In this document: positions 16,741 to 23,668 of the stretch, one piece after another | Layout of the letters: every line of letters starts with the position of its first letter | Position numbering within the stretch: position 1 is the first letter of the stretch | Source: Anaerolineaceae bacterium UBA5211 | GTDB lineage: Bacteria; Chloroflexota; Anaerolineae; Anaerolineales; Anaerolineaceae | Assembly (NCBI GenBank): GCA_002412595.1 | Contig: DHVJ01000026.1 | Location: 1 to 32,497 of the forward strand | Direction: 5' to 3' | Length of the DNA stretch: 32,497 nt | Made by a program: the position numbers and the translations under genes | The notes under the pieces: generated by a model | Seen by the model: only the letters and a program-made list of their open reading frames with translations | The model's database searches: none | Told to the model about the DNA's origin: nothing

Positions 16741-16884
16741 AGTGATTGGCGCAGTGAAGACCGGCGAAAATCCGGCACTGTCGCGCAACGGTAATAGTCC
16801 GACCCGCGCCAATACTTCCAGGATTATCAGGCTCGCGTCAAGCCATTTGGACGGAACGTCCGGCATTGACGCCGGATGTTTTTA
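16741..16884 (+). promoter_or_regulatory. Compact cobalamin riboswitch-like leader of nrdDG
   Basis: The core at 16753-16792 reads AGTGAAGACCGGCGAAAATC followed by CGGCACTG, then TCGCGCAACGGTAATAG. It closely follows the conserved cobalamin-riboswitch core, as in the E. coli btuB leader with its GGGAATCC, CGAATCTGGAGCTG, CGCGCAGCGGTAAGG series. An outer stem ATTGGCGC (16745-16752) pairs perfectly with GCGCCAAT (16806-16813). A stem CCGG/CCGG closes an inner loop, so the aptamer is short and lacks the large P6 arm. The 3' half (16814-16848) is divergent; a hairpin GGCT-CGCGTCA-AGCC (16830-16844) could contact loop CGCG at 16782-16785. Downstream lie a competing hairpin (16849-16861) and an intrinsic terminator (16856-16884). 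Cobalamin would be expected to switch off B12-independent nrdD. The family assignment is firm at the core and less so at the 3' end. Confidence 0.77.
16856..16884 (+). terminator. Intrinsic terminator of the riboswitch expression platform
   Basis: ACGTCCGGC (16856-16864) pairs with GCCGGATGT (16871-16879) with one G-T, and T5 follows (16879-16883). An alternative hairpin GGACG-GAA-CGTCC (16849-16861) uses part of the left arm, so the two are mutually exclusive. This is the expected layout of a terminator/antiterminator switch ahead of nrdD. Confidence 0.76.
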
Positions 16885-16912
16885 ATTCAATTGCGATCAT
16901 AAGGAGGTGTTC

Positions 16913-19003
16913 ATGTTTACACAAATCAAAAAACGTGATGGGCAGGTTGTGCCCTTTGATGCAGAAAAAATTTCGCGTGCCATTTTTAACGCGGGCAAAT
17001 CTACGGGCGAATTCGGACAGGCGGAATCCAGGCTGCTTACACAGCAAGTTTTGGGTGAAGCGCAGGAATTGATCAACGAATCTGTCCCCGGGGTTGAACA
17101 GATCCAGGATATTGTGGAGAATGTTCTGATCGGGTCGCGCTTCAAGAAAACTGCCAAAGCCTATATTTTATACCGTGACCAGCATAAAAAAATGCGTGAG
17201 ACTGCCATTAAGTTGAATAACGGCTTGGTGGAAGAGTACCTGCAGAAGACTGATTGGTTGGTAAACGAAAACAGTAATATGGCCTTTTCCCTGCAAGGCT
17301 TGAATTATTATGTGTCTTCCGAGGTCACCAAGAATTATTGGTTGAACGCGGTCTATCCGGAACCCATTCGCCAGGCACATTTACGCGGTGATTTTCACCT
17401 GCATGACCTGAATATCCTGTCAGTTTACTGCGTGGGCTGGGATCTGTACGACTTATTGTGCGTGGGGTTCACCGGTGTGGAGGGCAAGATATCCAGCCGG
17501 CCGCCCAAACATTTCCGTACGGCCTTGGGGCAGGCAGTTAATTTTTTCTATACCCTGCAAGGCGAAGCGGCCGGTGCGCAGGCATTCAGTAATTTCGACA
17601 CGTTGCTGGCCCCATTCATCCGTTACGATGGCCTGAATTATAAAGAGGTCAAACAGGCTTTGCAGGAATTTGTCTATAACATCAACGTGCCCACACGGGT
17701 CGGTTTCCAAACACCCTTCACCAATGTGACGTTGGATTTAACTGTCCCATCCTATTATGCCGAGCAGGCGGTCATAATCGGCGGGGAGCCCCAGGCGGAA
17801 CCGTATGGGGATTTTCAGGTAGAGGTTGACATATTCAACCGTGCCTTTCTGGAGGTGATGGGTGAAGGCGATGCCAAGGGGCGCGTTTTCACATTCCCCA
17901 TCCCCACCTACTGCATCACCAAGGATTTTGATTGGGAACGTGAATCCATCGCGCAGTTGTGGGAGGCCACAGCCCGCTATGGACTGCCTTATTTTTCCAA
18001 CTTCATTAACTCGGATATGGACCCGGAGGACGCGCGTTCGATGTGCTGCCGGCTGCGCATCGACAACCGCATGCTGCGCAAACGCGGGGGCGGTCTGTTT
18101 GGCTCTAATCCGTTGACAGGCTCTATCGGCGTGGTGACGCTCAACCTGGCACGCATCGGTTTTACCAGTTTAAACAAAGATGAATTTTTTGAGCGTTTAG
18201 ATGCGCTGCTGCTATTAGCGCGCGACAGTCTGGAAATCAAGCGCAAACTATTGGAGCGCTACACTGATGGAAATTTGTACCCCTATACCAAATTCTACCT
18301 GCGCCAAATCAAAGCCCAATCCGGCGCGTATTGGAAAAACCATTTTTCCACCATCGGCGTGATCGGGATGAATGAGGCTTTACTGAATTTGGTGGGAGAA
18401 AATATCGGTTCCACGGCCGGCAGCCAGTTTGCCGAAGAGGTGCTGGATTATATTCGTGACCGGCTGCTTATCTTCCAGGATGAGACGGGCAATAACTATA
18501 ATCTGGAGGCTACCCCGGCTGAAGGTACTTCTTACCGCCTGGCGCTGCTGGACCAGCAGGCGCTCAAAGATTGTTGGTTTGCCAATGGCAAAGGCCAGGA
18601 AGTGGTGCATCCTTTCTATACCAATTCTACCCACCTGCCGGTGAATTTCAGCGAGGATATCTTTGAGGTATTGGAGCTGCAGGATTCGCTGCAATCGCGC
18701 TACACCGGCGGAACCGTGCTGCACTTCTTTCTGGGCGAGCGCGTCAGCGACCCGGCCAGCGTGAAAGCTGTGGTGCGCAAAATTTGTGAGAATTACCACC
18801 TGCCCTATTTCACGCTCACGCCCAGCTTCAGCATCTGCCCCAACCACGGCTACCTGGATGGCGAGGTGACGGAATGCCCGCAATGCGAAGAAAGCTGCGA
18901 GGTGTATTCGCGCGTGGTGGGCTACCTGCGCCCGGTCAAGCAGTGGAACGACGGCAAGAAAGCCGAGTTTGAAATTCGCAAGCACTACAGCGTGCCGGCA
19001 TGA
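16913..19003 (+). CDS. nrdD: Anaerobic (class III) ribonucleoside-triphosphate reductase
   Basis: Makes deoxyribonucleotides from ribonucleoside triphosphates using a glycyl radical, without oxygen or cobalamin. Residues ~3-92 are an ATP-cone allosteric domain (IKKRDGQVVPFDAEKISRAI). The long catalytic barrel includes CCRLRIDNRMLRKRGGGLFG and GSIGVVTLNLARIG. The C-terminus holds the zinc site (CPNHG and CPQCEESC) and the glycyl radical loop SRVVGYLRPVKQWNDGK with Gly670. The start is ATG at 16913, five bases after the AAGGAGG at 16901-16907; an in-frame GTG at 16907 overlaps that site and is unlikely. It follows the riboswitch-like leader and overlaps nrdG by four bases. The 696 aa length is normal. 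Confidence 0.96.
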   Translation: MFTQIKKRDGQVVPFDAEKISRAIFNAGKSTGEFGQAESRLLTQQVLGEAQELINESVPGVEQIQDIVENVLIGSRFKKTAKAYILYRDQHKKMRETAIKLNNGLVEEYLQKTDWLVNENSNMAFSLQGLNYYVSSEVTKNYWLNAVYPEPIRQAHLRGDFHLHDLNILSVYCVGWDLYDLLCVGFTGVEGKISSRPPKHFRTALGQAVNFFYTLQGEAAGAQAFSNFDTLLAPFIRYDGLNYKEVKQALQEFVYNINVPTRVGFQTPFTNVTLDLTVPSYYAEQAVIIGGEPQAEPYGDFQVEVDIFNRAFLEVMGEGDAKGRVFTFPIPTYCITKDFDWERESIAQLWEATARYGLPYFSNFINSDMDPEDARSMCCRLRIDNRMLRKRGGGLFGSNPLTGSIGVVTLNLARIGFTSLNKDEFFERLDALLLLARDSLEIKRKLLERYTDGNLYPYTKFYLRQIKAQSGAYWKNHFSTIGVIGMNEALLNLVGENIGSTAGSQFAEEVLDYIRDRLLIFQDETGNNYNLEATPAEGTSYRLALLDQQALKDCWFANGKGQEVVHPFYTNSTHLPVNFSEDIFEVLELQDSLQSRYTGGTVLHFFLGERVSDPASVKAVVRKICENYHLPYFTLTPSFSICPNHGYLDGEVTECPQCEESCEVYSRVVGYLRPVKQWNDGKKAEFEIRKHYSVPA

Positions 19004-19686
19004 TCTTGGGCGGACTACAGAAGTTTTCCCTGGTGGATTACCCCGGCAAGACCTGCGCGATCCTGTTCACGCGCGGCTGCAATTTCCGCTGCTCCTACTG
19101 CCATAACCCGGAGCTGGTCTGGCCGGAGCAGTACACACCGCAGATTTCAATGGAGAATACGCTGGGTTTTCTGGACACACGGCGCGGGCTGCTGGACGCG
19201 GTGGCGGTTACAGGCGGAGAGCCATGCTTACACTCCGACCTGCCGAAGCTGCTGGTGCAGTTAAAACGCATGGGCTTTGCCGTTAAGCTGGACACCAACG
19301 GCAGCTTCCCGGATATGCTGTGGGATGTGATCGTAGGTGAGTTGGTGGATTACGTGGCCATGGATATCAAAGCCCCGCTGGAAAAGTACGCGCAAGTGAG
19401 CGGAGTGGAATTGCCCGTCGAGCCAATTAAAGAAAGTATCGCGCTGCTGCTGGAAGGGCGTGTGGACTACGAGTTCCGCACCACGGTTGACCGCGGGCTG
19501 CTGGATGAGGATGATTTGCTGGCTATCGGGCAGGATATCCGCGGCGCGCGGCGTTATTACCTGCAAAAGTTGAACGCCTTTGACGCCAAGAAGTCCGGCC
19601 CTGTTTCGAATGCACAAGATGCGGCATGGTTGGAAGAGGTGGCTGTGAAATTGGATGAATTTATGGAGGATTGTTCGGTGCGCTGA
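19000..19686 (+). CDS. nrdG: Anaerobic ribonucleotide reductase activating protein (radical SAM)
   Basis: Radical SAM enzyme that installs the glycyl radical on NrdD. The [4Fe-4S] binding motif is C27-x3-C31-x2-C34 in TRGCNFRCSYCHNPELVW, preceded by FSLVDYPGKT, a typical beginning for the family. SAM-binding features VTGGEPCLHSDLP and KLDTNGSFPDML follow. At 228 aa it is slightly longer than the ~155-200 aa NrdG of enterobacteria and similar to the longer subgroup often paired with NrdD in anaerobes. The start overlaps the nrdD stop codon (ATGA, 19000-19003), so the two are translationally coupled and made in fixed ratio. A hairpin at 19737 closes the unit. Confidence 0.94.
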   Translation: MILGGLQKFSLVDYPGKTCAILFTRGCNFRCSYCHNPELVWPEQYTPQISMENTLGFLDTRRGLLDAVAVTGGEPCLHSDLPKLLVQLKRMGFAVKLDTNGSFPDMLWDVIVGELVDYVAMDIKAPLEKYAQVSGVELPVEPIKESIALLLEGRVDYEFRTTVDRGLLDEDDLLAIGQDIRGARRYYLQKLNAFDAKKSGPVSNAQDAAWLEEVAVKLDEFMEDCSVR

Positions 19687-19696
19687 TTATATTAAC

Positions 19697-19725
19697 CACG
19701 AAAATAAGCAAATACACGAAAAATA
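19697..19725 (+). repeat. Short AT-rich CACGAAAA direct repeats
   Basis: CACGAAAATA (19697-19706) and CACGAAAAATA (19715-19725) lie eight bases apart, just after nrdG. The pattern of AACCACGAAA-type units near a GC-rich hairpin is often found as dispersed intergenic filler in environmental bacteria. The copy number in this genome cannot be seen from one window. Confidence 0.35.
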
Positions 19726-19736
19726 GATAATCGTAG

Positions 19737-19760
19737 CGCAGGCATTCTTGCCTGCGGTTT
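19737..19760 (+). terminator. Terminator after nrdDG
   Basis: CGCAGGCA (19737-19744) pairs perfectly with TGCCTGCG (19749-19756) around a TTCT loop, followed by GTTTTG. It lies 50 bases after the nrdG stop and is the probable end of the nrdDG transcript. It could also be part of a dispersed repeat. Confidence 0.6.
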
Positions 19761-19797
19761 TGTTAATATACCTGGATAGTGGCTATTTATCTTTCTT

Positions 19798-19883
19798 GAC
19801 TCTGCGCGGCTTGAAGCCGCGAGCGGTCCAGGGTCTCCGCCTTCTGCTCTTGCAGAAAGCTCCGAGGGGAAACCGCCGACTCT
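19798..19883. repeat. Structured intergenic element bounded by GACTCT repeats
   Basis: About 86 bases carry several inverted repeats: CGCGGC/GCCGCG (19805-19821), GCGGT/ACCGC (19823-19827 with 19872-19876) enclosing TTCTGC/GCAGAA (19842-19857, loop TCTT). GACTCT occurs at both ends (19798-19803 and 19878-19883). The right end repeats the T-arm of the neighbouring tRNA-Pro almost exactly. The element could be a non-coding RNA, a dispersed repeat or a degraded tRNA-associated insertion; no function is recognised. Small open frames across it look spurious. Confidence 0.42.
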
Positions 19884-19920
19884 AGATAAATGTACTTTGG
19901 AAGTGGAATGATTAAATAAC

Positions 19921-19996
19921 TGGTCGGGGTGGGCGGACTCGAACCGCCGACCTCTGCGTCCCAAACGCAGCGCGCTGCCAACTGCGCTACACCCCG
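19921..19996 (-). tRNA. tRNA-Pro (anticodon TGG)
   Basis: Read on the minus strand, the acceptor CGGGGTG (5' end at 19996) pairs with CACCCCG. The D-stem GCGC/GCGC, anticodon arm CTGCG-TTTGGGA-CGCAG and T-arm GGCGG-TTCGAGT-CCGCC are all perfect. The discriminator is A, and CCA appears to be encoded at 19921-19923. A consensus promoter lies directly upstream at 20005-20034. Confidence 0.96.
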
Positions 19997-20004
19997 ACGC
20001 TTAG

Positions 20005-20034
20005 AGTATAATCGGTTCCTGCCCCGCCCGTCAA
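20005..20034 (-). promoter_or_regulatory. Sigma70 promoter of tRNA-Pro
   Basis: On the minus strand, TTGACG (20034-20029) and TATACT (20010-20005) are 18 bases apart. The transcript should begin within a few bases of the mature tRNA 5' end at 19996, as for the tRNA-Asn gene in this window. Confidence 0.85.
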
Positions 20035-20081
20035 GGAACGGGGTTTTAATACCTGTACAATATTAAGCAGGAAAACCTCTC

Positions 20082-20987
20082 ATGAAAACGCACATTCGCA
20101 TCCTGGCAATGCTTATTCTTACAGCTCTCGCGCTGGCCGCCTGCGGCGGGCAAGTGCCCGCAGATCAAGCCACGCGTACCCCGGGGCCAACCCAGCCGCC
20201 GGTGGAGGTCAGCCGCGCAGTAGAAAGCACTCCTATACCAGCTTCCCAAATCAAGGTCTCTTCAAGTGGCACCTGCTCCAATACTGGAGAAGTTAAACGT
20301 TACCAGCTGGATTCCGAGCTGATGAACGGCGTCCAATACGTCAGCGTTTATTTTCCCCCCTGTTATGATGCTGCGCGTGCGCAGGGCTACCCGGTGCTTT
20401 ATCTCTTGCACGGGCAGACATTTGACGACCAAATGTGGTTGGATTTGGGCGCGGGGCAGATTGCGGATGAACTGATTTCCAGCGGCCAGTCGCAGCCCTT
20501 CCTGATGGTCATGCCCTTCGAAGAGTTCTATTACCGCCAGCCCGACACAACCAACTTCCCGCAAGCCTTCACGGATGAGATCATCCCGTTCGTGGATAAA
20601 ACCTTCAACACTTGCAGCGAGCGCGCCTGCCGCGCGCTGGGCGGCATTTCACGCGGGGCTTCCTGGGCGCTGCGCCTGGGCTTGCAGCATTGGGAGCTGT
20701 TCGGCTCATTCGGCGCGCACAGCCTGCCGACTTTCAAAGGCGATTTGAGCGACTTGCCGGATTGGCTGGATGAGATCCCGGATGACAGCGCGCCGCGCAT
20801 CTACCTGGACACCGGGCGCTTCGACCCGGAGGTCAAAACCGCTTACCGGGTGGAGCAGGTGTTGAATGAAAAAGGCATCCTGCACGAGTGGCACCTGAGC
20901 GACGGGCGCCACAACACCGAGTATTGGTCGGCGCATATACGTGAATATATGCGATGGTATGCGGCTGGCTGGGAGCTGAACAAATGA
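20082..20987 (+). CDS. Esterase-like alpha/beta hydrolase lipoprotein, first of a tandem pair
   Basis: Predicted extracytoplasmic, lipid-anchored esterase of the putative esterase (esterase D-type) family. The signal peptide ends in lipobox LAAC with Cys21 and is followed by a Thr/Pro-rich linker. The hydrolase domain starts near YVSVYFPPCYD, with oxyanion region YPVLYLLHGQTFDD. The nucleophile is S190 in GGISRGASW, the acid is probably D243 or D248 (YLDTGRFD), and the histidine is H277 in SDGRHNTEYW. At 301 aa it is complete. AGGAAAA at 20069-20075 is the ribosome site. The stop codon overlaps the start of a paralogue sharing the same motifs and the ending YxRWYAAGW. Substrates might be acetylated or feruloylated glycans, but this is inference. 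Confidence 0.85.
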   Translation: MKTHIRILAMLILTALALAACGGQVPADQATRTPGPTQPPVEVSRAVESTPIPASQIKVSSSGTCSNTGEVKRYQLDSELMNGVQYVSVYFPPCYDAARAQGYPVLYLLHGQTFDDQMWLDLGAGQIADELISSGQSQPFLMVMPFEEFYYRQPDTTNFPQAFTDEIIPFVDKTFNTCSERACRALGGISRGASWALRLGLQHWELFGSFGAHSLPTFKGDLSDLPDWLDEIPDDSAPRIYLDTGRFDPEVKTAYRVEQVLNEKGILHEWHLSDGRHNTEYWSAHIREYMRWYAAGWELNK

Positions 20988-21844
20988 AGCGCCTGCGCGG
21001 GCTGCTGCTTTTGCTGCTCTTTGGGCTGAGTGCCTGCCAGGGCGCTGCCGCTGTTCCTCCCCAACCCAGCGCCAGCCCTGCGCCTACTTTTACCCCTACG
21101 GTTGAACCAACTGCCACCCCAACGCCCCTGCCGGTCTGCACAGAAACGCGCGGGCGTTTTGAATTTCAGGAAATTCAAACCACGCTGATGACGCACCCGC
21201 TGTCTTTCCGCGTTTACCTGCCGCCCTGCTACGATTTCGATGAAAGCACGCGCTACCCGGTGTTGTATTACCTGCACGGCCAGAGTTTTAACGATGACCA
21301 ATGGGACCGTCTGGGCGCAGATGAAGCCCTGGATGAATTGATCATGGATGGCGAAGTGAATCCCTTTATCATCGTGATGCCTAAGGAATCCAATTATATG
21401 ATCGACCAATGGACCTCCAAGTACGGTCCGGCGCTGGCGGAGGAACTGGTGCCCTGGATTGACGCACATTACCGCAGCAAAGCCGAACGCAAGTATCGCG
21501 CGATTGGAGGTCTGTCGCGCGGCGCGGCCTGGGCCATGCGCACCGGGTTGATCTACTGGGACGTGTTCGGCGCCATCGGCGGGCACTCCCTGGCGCCCTT
21601 CCGCGGCGATTTCAATGAGGCGCCTTTCTGGTTCAAGGAAATCCCTGAAGACCAAAAGCCGCGTATCTGGATCGACGTGGGCACCATGGACTTCATCGCC
21701 GACGCGGCCAAGGTATTTGCCGGGCGGCTGGAAGATTACGACATGCCCTTCGAATGGCATGTCTTCGACGGCGCGCATGTGGAATCCTATTGGTCCGGCA
21801 ATGTCAAAACGTACCTGCGCTGGTACGCGGCTGGTTGGGATTAA
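20984..21844 (+). CDS. Esterase-like alpha/beta hydrolase lipoprotein, second of a tandem pair
   Basis: Paralogue of the preceding esterase. The start is ATG 20984, which overlaps the upstream stop (ATGA) and begins a clean signal peptide MKRLRGLLLLLLFGLSAC with lipobox Cys18. A frame-extended start at 20954 would put extra residues before it and is rejected. A low-complexity linker rich in Pro, Ala, Ser and Thr precedes FRVYLPPCYD and YPVLYYLHGQSFNDD. The catalytic set is S178 in GGLSRGAAW, a probable aspartate in IDVGTMDF and H265 in DGAHVESYW. The protein is 286 aa. The tight overlap indicates translational coupling and possibly complementary substrate preferences. The gene ends 50 bases before gatC, which has its own promoter. 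Confidence 0.86.
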   Translation: MKRLRGLLLLLLFGLSACQGAAAVPPQPSASPAPTFTPTVEPTATPTPLPVCTETRGRFEFQEIQTTLMTHPLSFRVYLPPCYDFDESTRYPVLYYLHGQSFNDDQWDRLGADEALDELIMDGEVNPFIIVMPKESNYMIDQWTSKYGPALAEELVPWIDAHYRSKAERKYRAIGGLSRGAAWAMRTGLIYWDVFGAIGGHSLAPFRGDFNEAPFWFKEIPEDQKPRIWIDVGTMDFIADAAKVFAGRLEDYDMPFEWHVFDGAHVESYWSGNVKTYLRWYAAGWD

Positions 21845-21878
21845 AGTCACTTAAAATCCCGCCGGATGGCACGCCCTT

Positions 21879-21887
21879 TGTTATAAT
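21879..21887 (+). promoter_or_regulatory. Extended -10 promoter at the gatC start codon
   Basis: TGT-TATAAT (21879-21887) is a perfect extended -10 element with no clear -35. Its end lies seven bases before the ATG at 21895. Transcription would therefore start at or next to the first base of gatC, giving a leaderless mRNA. There is no Shine-Dalgarno site before this ATG. Confidence 0.58.
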
Positions 21888-21894
21888 TACGCCC

Positions 21895-22182
21895 ATGACG
21901 CTGACCCTTCAAGAAGTTGAACATATTGCCTTGTTGGCCCGCCTGGAATTAACCCCGGAAGAGAAAGAACGCTACCAGGCGCAGCTTTCTGATATTCTGG
22001 ACCACGTGGCTCAACTGCAGGCGCTGGATACCAGCCAGATCAAAACGACTTCTGTTGTACAACCGCCGATGGCACGCCTGAGGGAAGATGAAGCCCTGCC
22101 GGGGCTGACTACCCAACAGGCTTTGCAGAACGCGCCGTCTGCTGAAAAAGACCAATTCCGGGTGCCCCCCGTACTGGATTAA
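21895..22182 (+). CDS. gatC: Glutamyl-tRNA(Gln)/aspartyl-tRNA(Asn) amidotransferase subunit C
   Basis: Small subunit of GatCAB, which converts misacylated Glu-tRNA(Gln) or Asp-tRNA(Asn) to the correct amide. The protein starts TLQEVEHIALLARLELTPEE, has SDILDHVAQLQALDT in the middle and ends KDQFRVPPVLD, all conserved in GatC. I use ATG 21895 (95 aa), the family's usual length; an upstream in-frame extension is unlike GatC. There is no ribosome site, and the start sits at a probable promoter start point, which suggests leaderless translation. gatA follows by five bases; gatB is not in the window. Confidence 0.93.
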   Translation: MTLTLQEVEHIALLARLELTPEEKERYQAQLSDILDHVAQLQALDTSQIKTTSVVQPPMARLREDEALPGLTTQQALQNAPSAEKDQFRVPPVLD

Positions 22183-22187
22183 CCCGC

Positions 22188-23660
22188 ATGGATGCTTTCC
22201 ACACTTTATCCCTAAAAGAAACCCTGCAAACCCTCAACAGCGGGCAAGTTTCCAGCCTGGAATTAACCCGCGCTTATCTCGAGCGCATTGACCAGCTGGA
22301 GCCAACGCTGCATACCTTCATTACGCTGACGCCCGACCTGGCTATTTCCATGGCGGAAGCAGCCGACGAAAAACGCAGCCAATTGAAAAAGAGCGGCGGG
22401 AGCATGCCGGCCCTGCTGGGTTTGCCCCTGGCTATCAAGGATGTCTTGACGGTCAACAGCGTGCGCACCACTTGCGGCTCTAAAATTTTGGAAAATTTCG
22501 TGCCGCCCTTCAACGCCACGGCTGTGCAGCATTTGCTGGATGAGGGCATTGTGGTGTTGGGCAAGACCAACACGGATGAATTTGCCATGGGCTCTTCCAC
22601 CGAGAACTCAGCCTACGGCGTTACCCATAATCCCTGGGACACCGAGCGTGTTCCGGGCGGCTCCAGCGGTGGTTCGGCCGCGGCAGTAGCCGCGCGCCTG
22701 GCACCGGCTGCACTGGGTACCGACACCGGCGGCAGCGTGCGCCAACCGGCTTCCTTCTGCGGCGTAACGGGTATCAAACCCAGCTACGGGCGCGTCTCGC
22801 GCTACGGCCTGATCGCTTACGGTTCCTCACTGGACACGGTGGGCGCGTTAGCCCACAGTGCCGAAGATGTGGAGATCCTCTTCCGCCTGATGGCCGGGTT
22901 CGACCGACGCGACTCCACCAGCCTCGATCGGCCGTTGGAAGCAGCCGGCTGTACGGATACCCCTGATATCAAAGGGCTGCGTGTGGGCGTACCCAAAGAG
23001 TATTTCATCGAAGGCATCCAGCCGGAAGTGGAAGCCCGCGTGCGTGAGGCTATTGCTGTCCTGAAAGCCCAGGGCGCTGAAATTGTTGAAATTTCCCTGC
23101 CGCATACCGAATATGCGCTGCCGGTTTATTACCTGATCGCTCCTGCGGAAGCTTCCGCCAACCTGGCGCGCTATGACGGCGTGCGTTTCGGGCTGCGCGA
23201 AGAAAACGGCGGTGTAATCGATATGTTCTCCAAATCGCGCGGAAAGGGCTTCGGCCCCGAAGTCAAACGCCGCATCATGCTGGGCACTTACGCGCTTTCG
23301 GCCGGTTATTATGATGCGTACTATGGGCAGGCGCAAAAAGTTCGTACGCTTATCAAGGCTGATTTCGACCAGGCCTTTGAAAAAGTGGATGTGGTGGCGG
23401 CACCCATTGCCCCGACCACAGCTTTCAAGATCGGCGGTCACGGCGATGACCCGCTGGCTATGTATTTGGAAGATGTCTTCACCCTGCCGGCCAACCTGGC
23501 GGGCGTGCCCGGACTGGCCTTCCCGGTTGGGTTTGACGACCAGCATTTGCCCGTGGGCATGCAGTTGATGGGCCGGCCGTTCCAGGAAAGCACCCTGTTC
23601 CGCATGGCGCATGCTTACCAGCAAGCCACCGATTGGCATAAGCAATCCCCCAGTCTATAA
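22188..23660 (+). CDS. gatA: Aspartyl/glutamyl-tRNA amidotransferase subunit A (amidase)
   Basis: Amidase subunit of GatCAB; it frees ammonia from glutamine or asparagine and channels it to GatB. The Ser-cisSer-Lys triad is intact: K84 in LAIKDVL, S159 in PGGSSGGSA and S183 in DTGGSVRQP, with the same spacing as in well-studied GatA proteins. The amidase signature continues FCGVTGIKPSYGRVSRYGL. At 490 aa it is full length. It starts five bases after the gatC stop codon and lacks a ribosome site, consistent with reading-through or coupled translation. Its stop codon overlaps the promoter of the next gene. Confidence 0.96.
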   Translation: MDAFHTLSLKETLQTLNSGQVSSLELTRAYLERIDQLEPTLHTFITLTPDLAISMAEAADEKRSQLKKSGGSMPALLGLPLAIKDVLTVNSVRTTCGSKILENFVPPFNATAVQHLLDEGIVVLGKTNTDEFAMGSSTENSAYGVTHNPWDTERVPGGSSGGSAAAVAARLAPAALGTDTGGSVRQPASFCGVTGIKPSYGRVSRYGLIAYGSSLDTVGALAHSAEDVEILFRLMAGFDRRDSTSLDRPLEAAGCTDTPDIKGLRVGVPKEYFIEGIQPEVEARVREAIAVLKAQGAEIVEISLPHTEYALPVYYLIAPAEASANLARYDGVRFGLREENGGVIDMFSKSRGKGFGPEVKRRIMLGTYALSAGYYDAYYGQAQKVRTLIKADFDQAFEKVDVVAAPIAPTTAFKIGGHGDDPLAMYLEDVFTLPANLAGVPGLAFPVGFDDQHLPVGMQLMGRPFQESTLFRMAHAYQQATDWHKQSPSL

Positions 23661-23661
23661 T
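23634..23661 (+). promoter_or_regulatory. Promoter of the small lipoprotein gene, at its start codon
   Basis: TTGGCA (23634-23639), a 16-base spacer and TATAAT (23656-23661). The -10 overlaps the stop codon of gatA (TAA at 23658-23660) and ends seven bases before the ATG at 23669. The predicted mRNA would be leaderless. Confidence 0.65.
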
Positions 23662-23668
23662 TAATGCG

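Noticed and set aside
16700..16745. NrdR boxes upstream of nrdD
   Set aside because: No pair of NrdR-type 16-base boxes is visible; only an ATATAGTG-like half site and an unrelated palindrome.
16907..16912. GTG start two codons before the nrdD ATG
   Set aside because: The GTG overlaps the AAGGAGG ribosome site; ATG 16913 has ideal spacing.
19692..19981. Overlapping minus-strand frames across the intergenic region and tRNA-Pro
   Set aside because: They run through a tRNA gene and structured DNA and translate to low-complexity sequence with no family match.
20954..20983. Upstream start for the second esterase
   Set aside because: It would place ten odd residues before a clean lipoprotein signal peptide. 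ATG 20984 overlaps the previous stop codon as expected for coupled genes.
21754..21894. Extended start for gatC
   Set aside because: The extra 47 residues are antisense or out-of-frame to the esterase and unlike GatC; the 95 aa form has the normal length.
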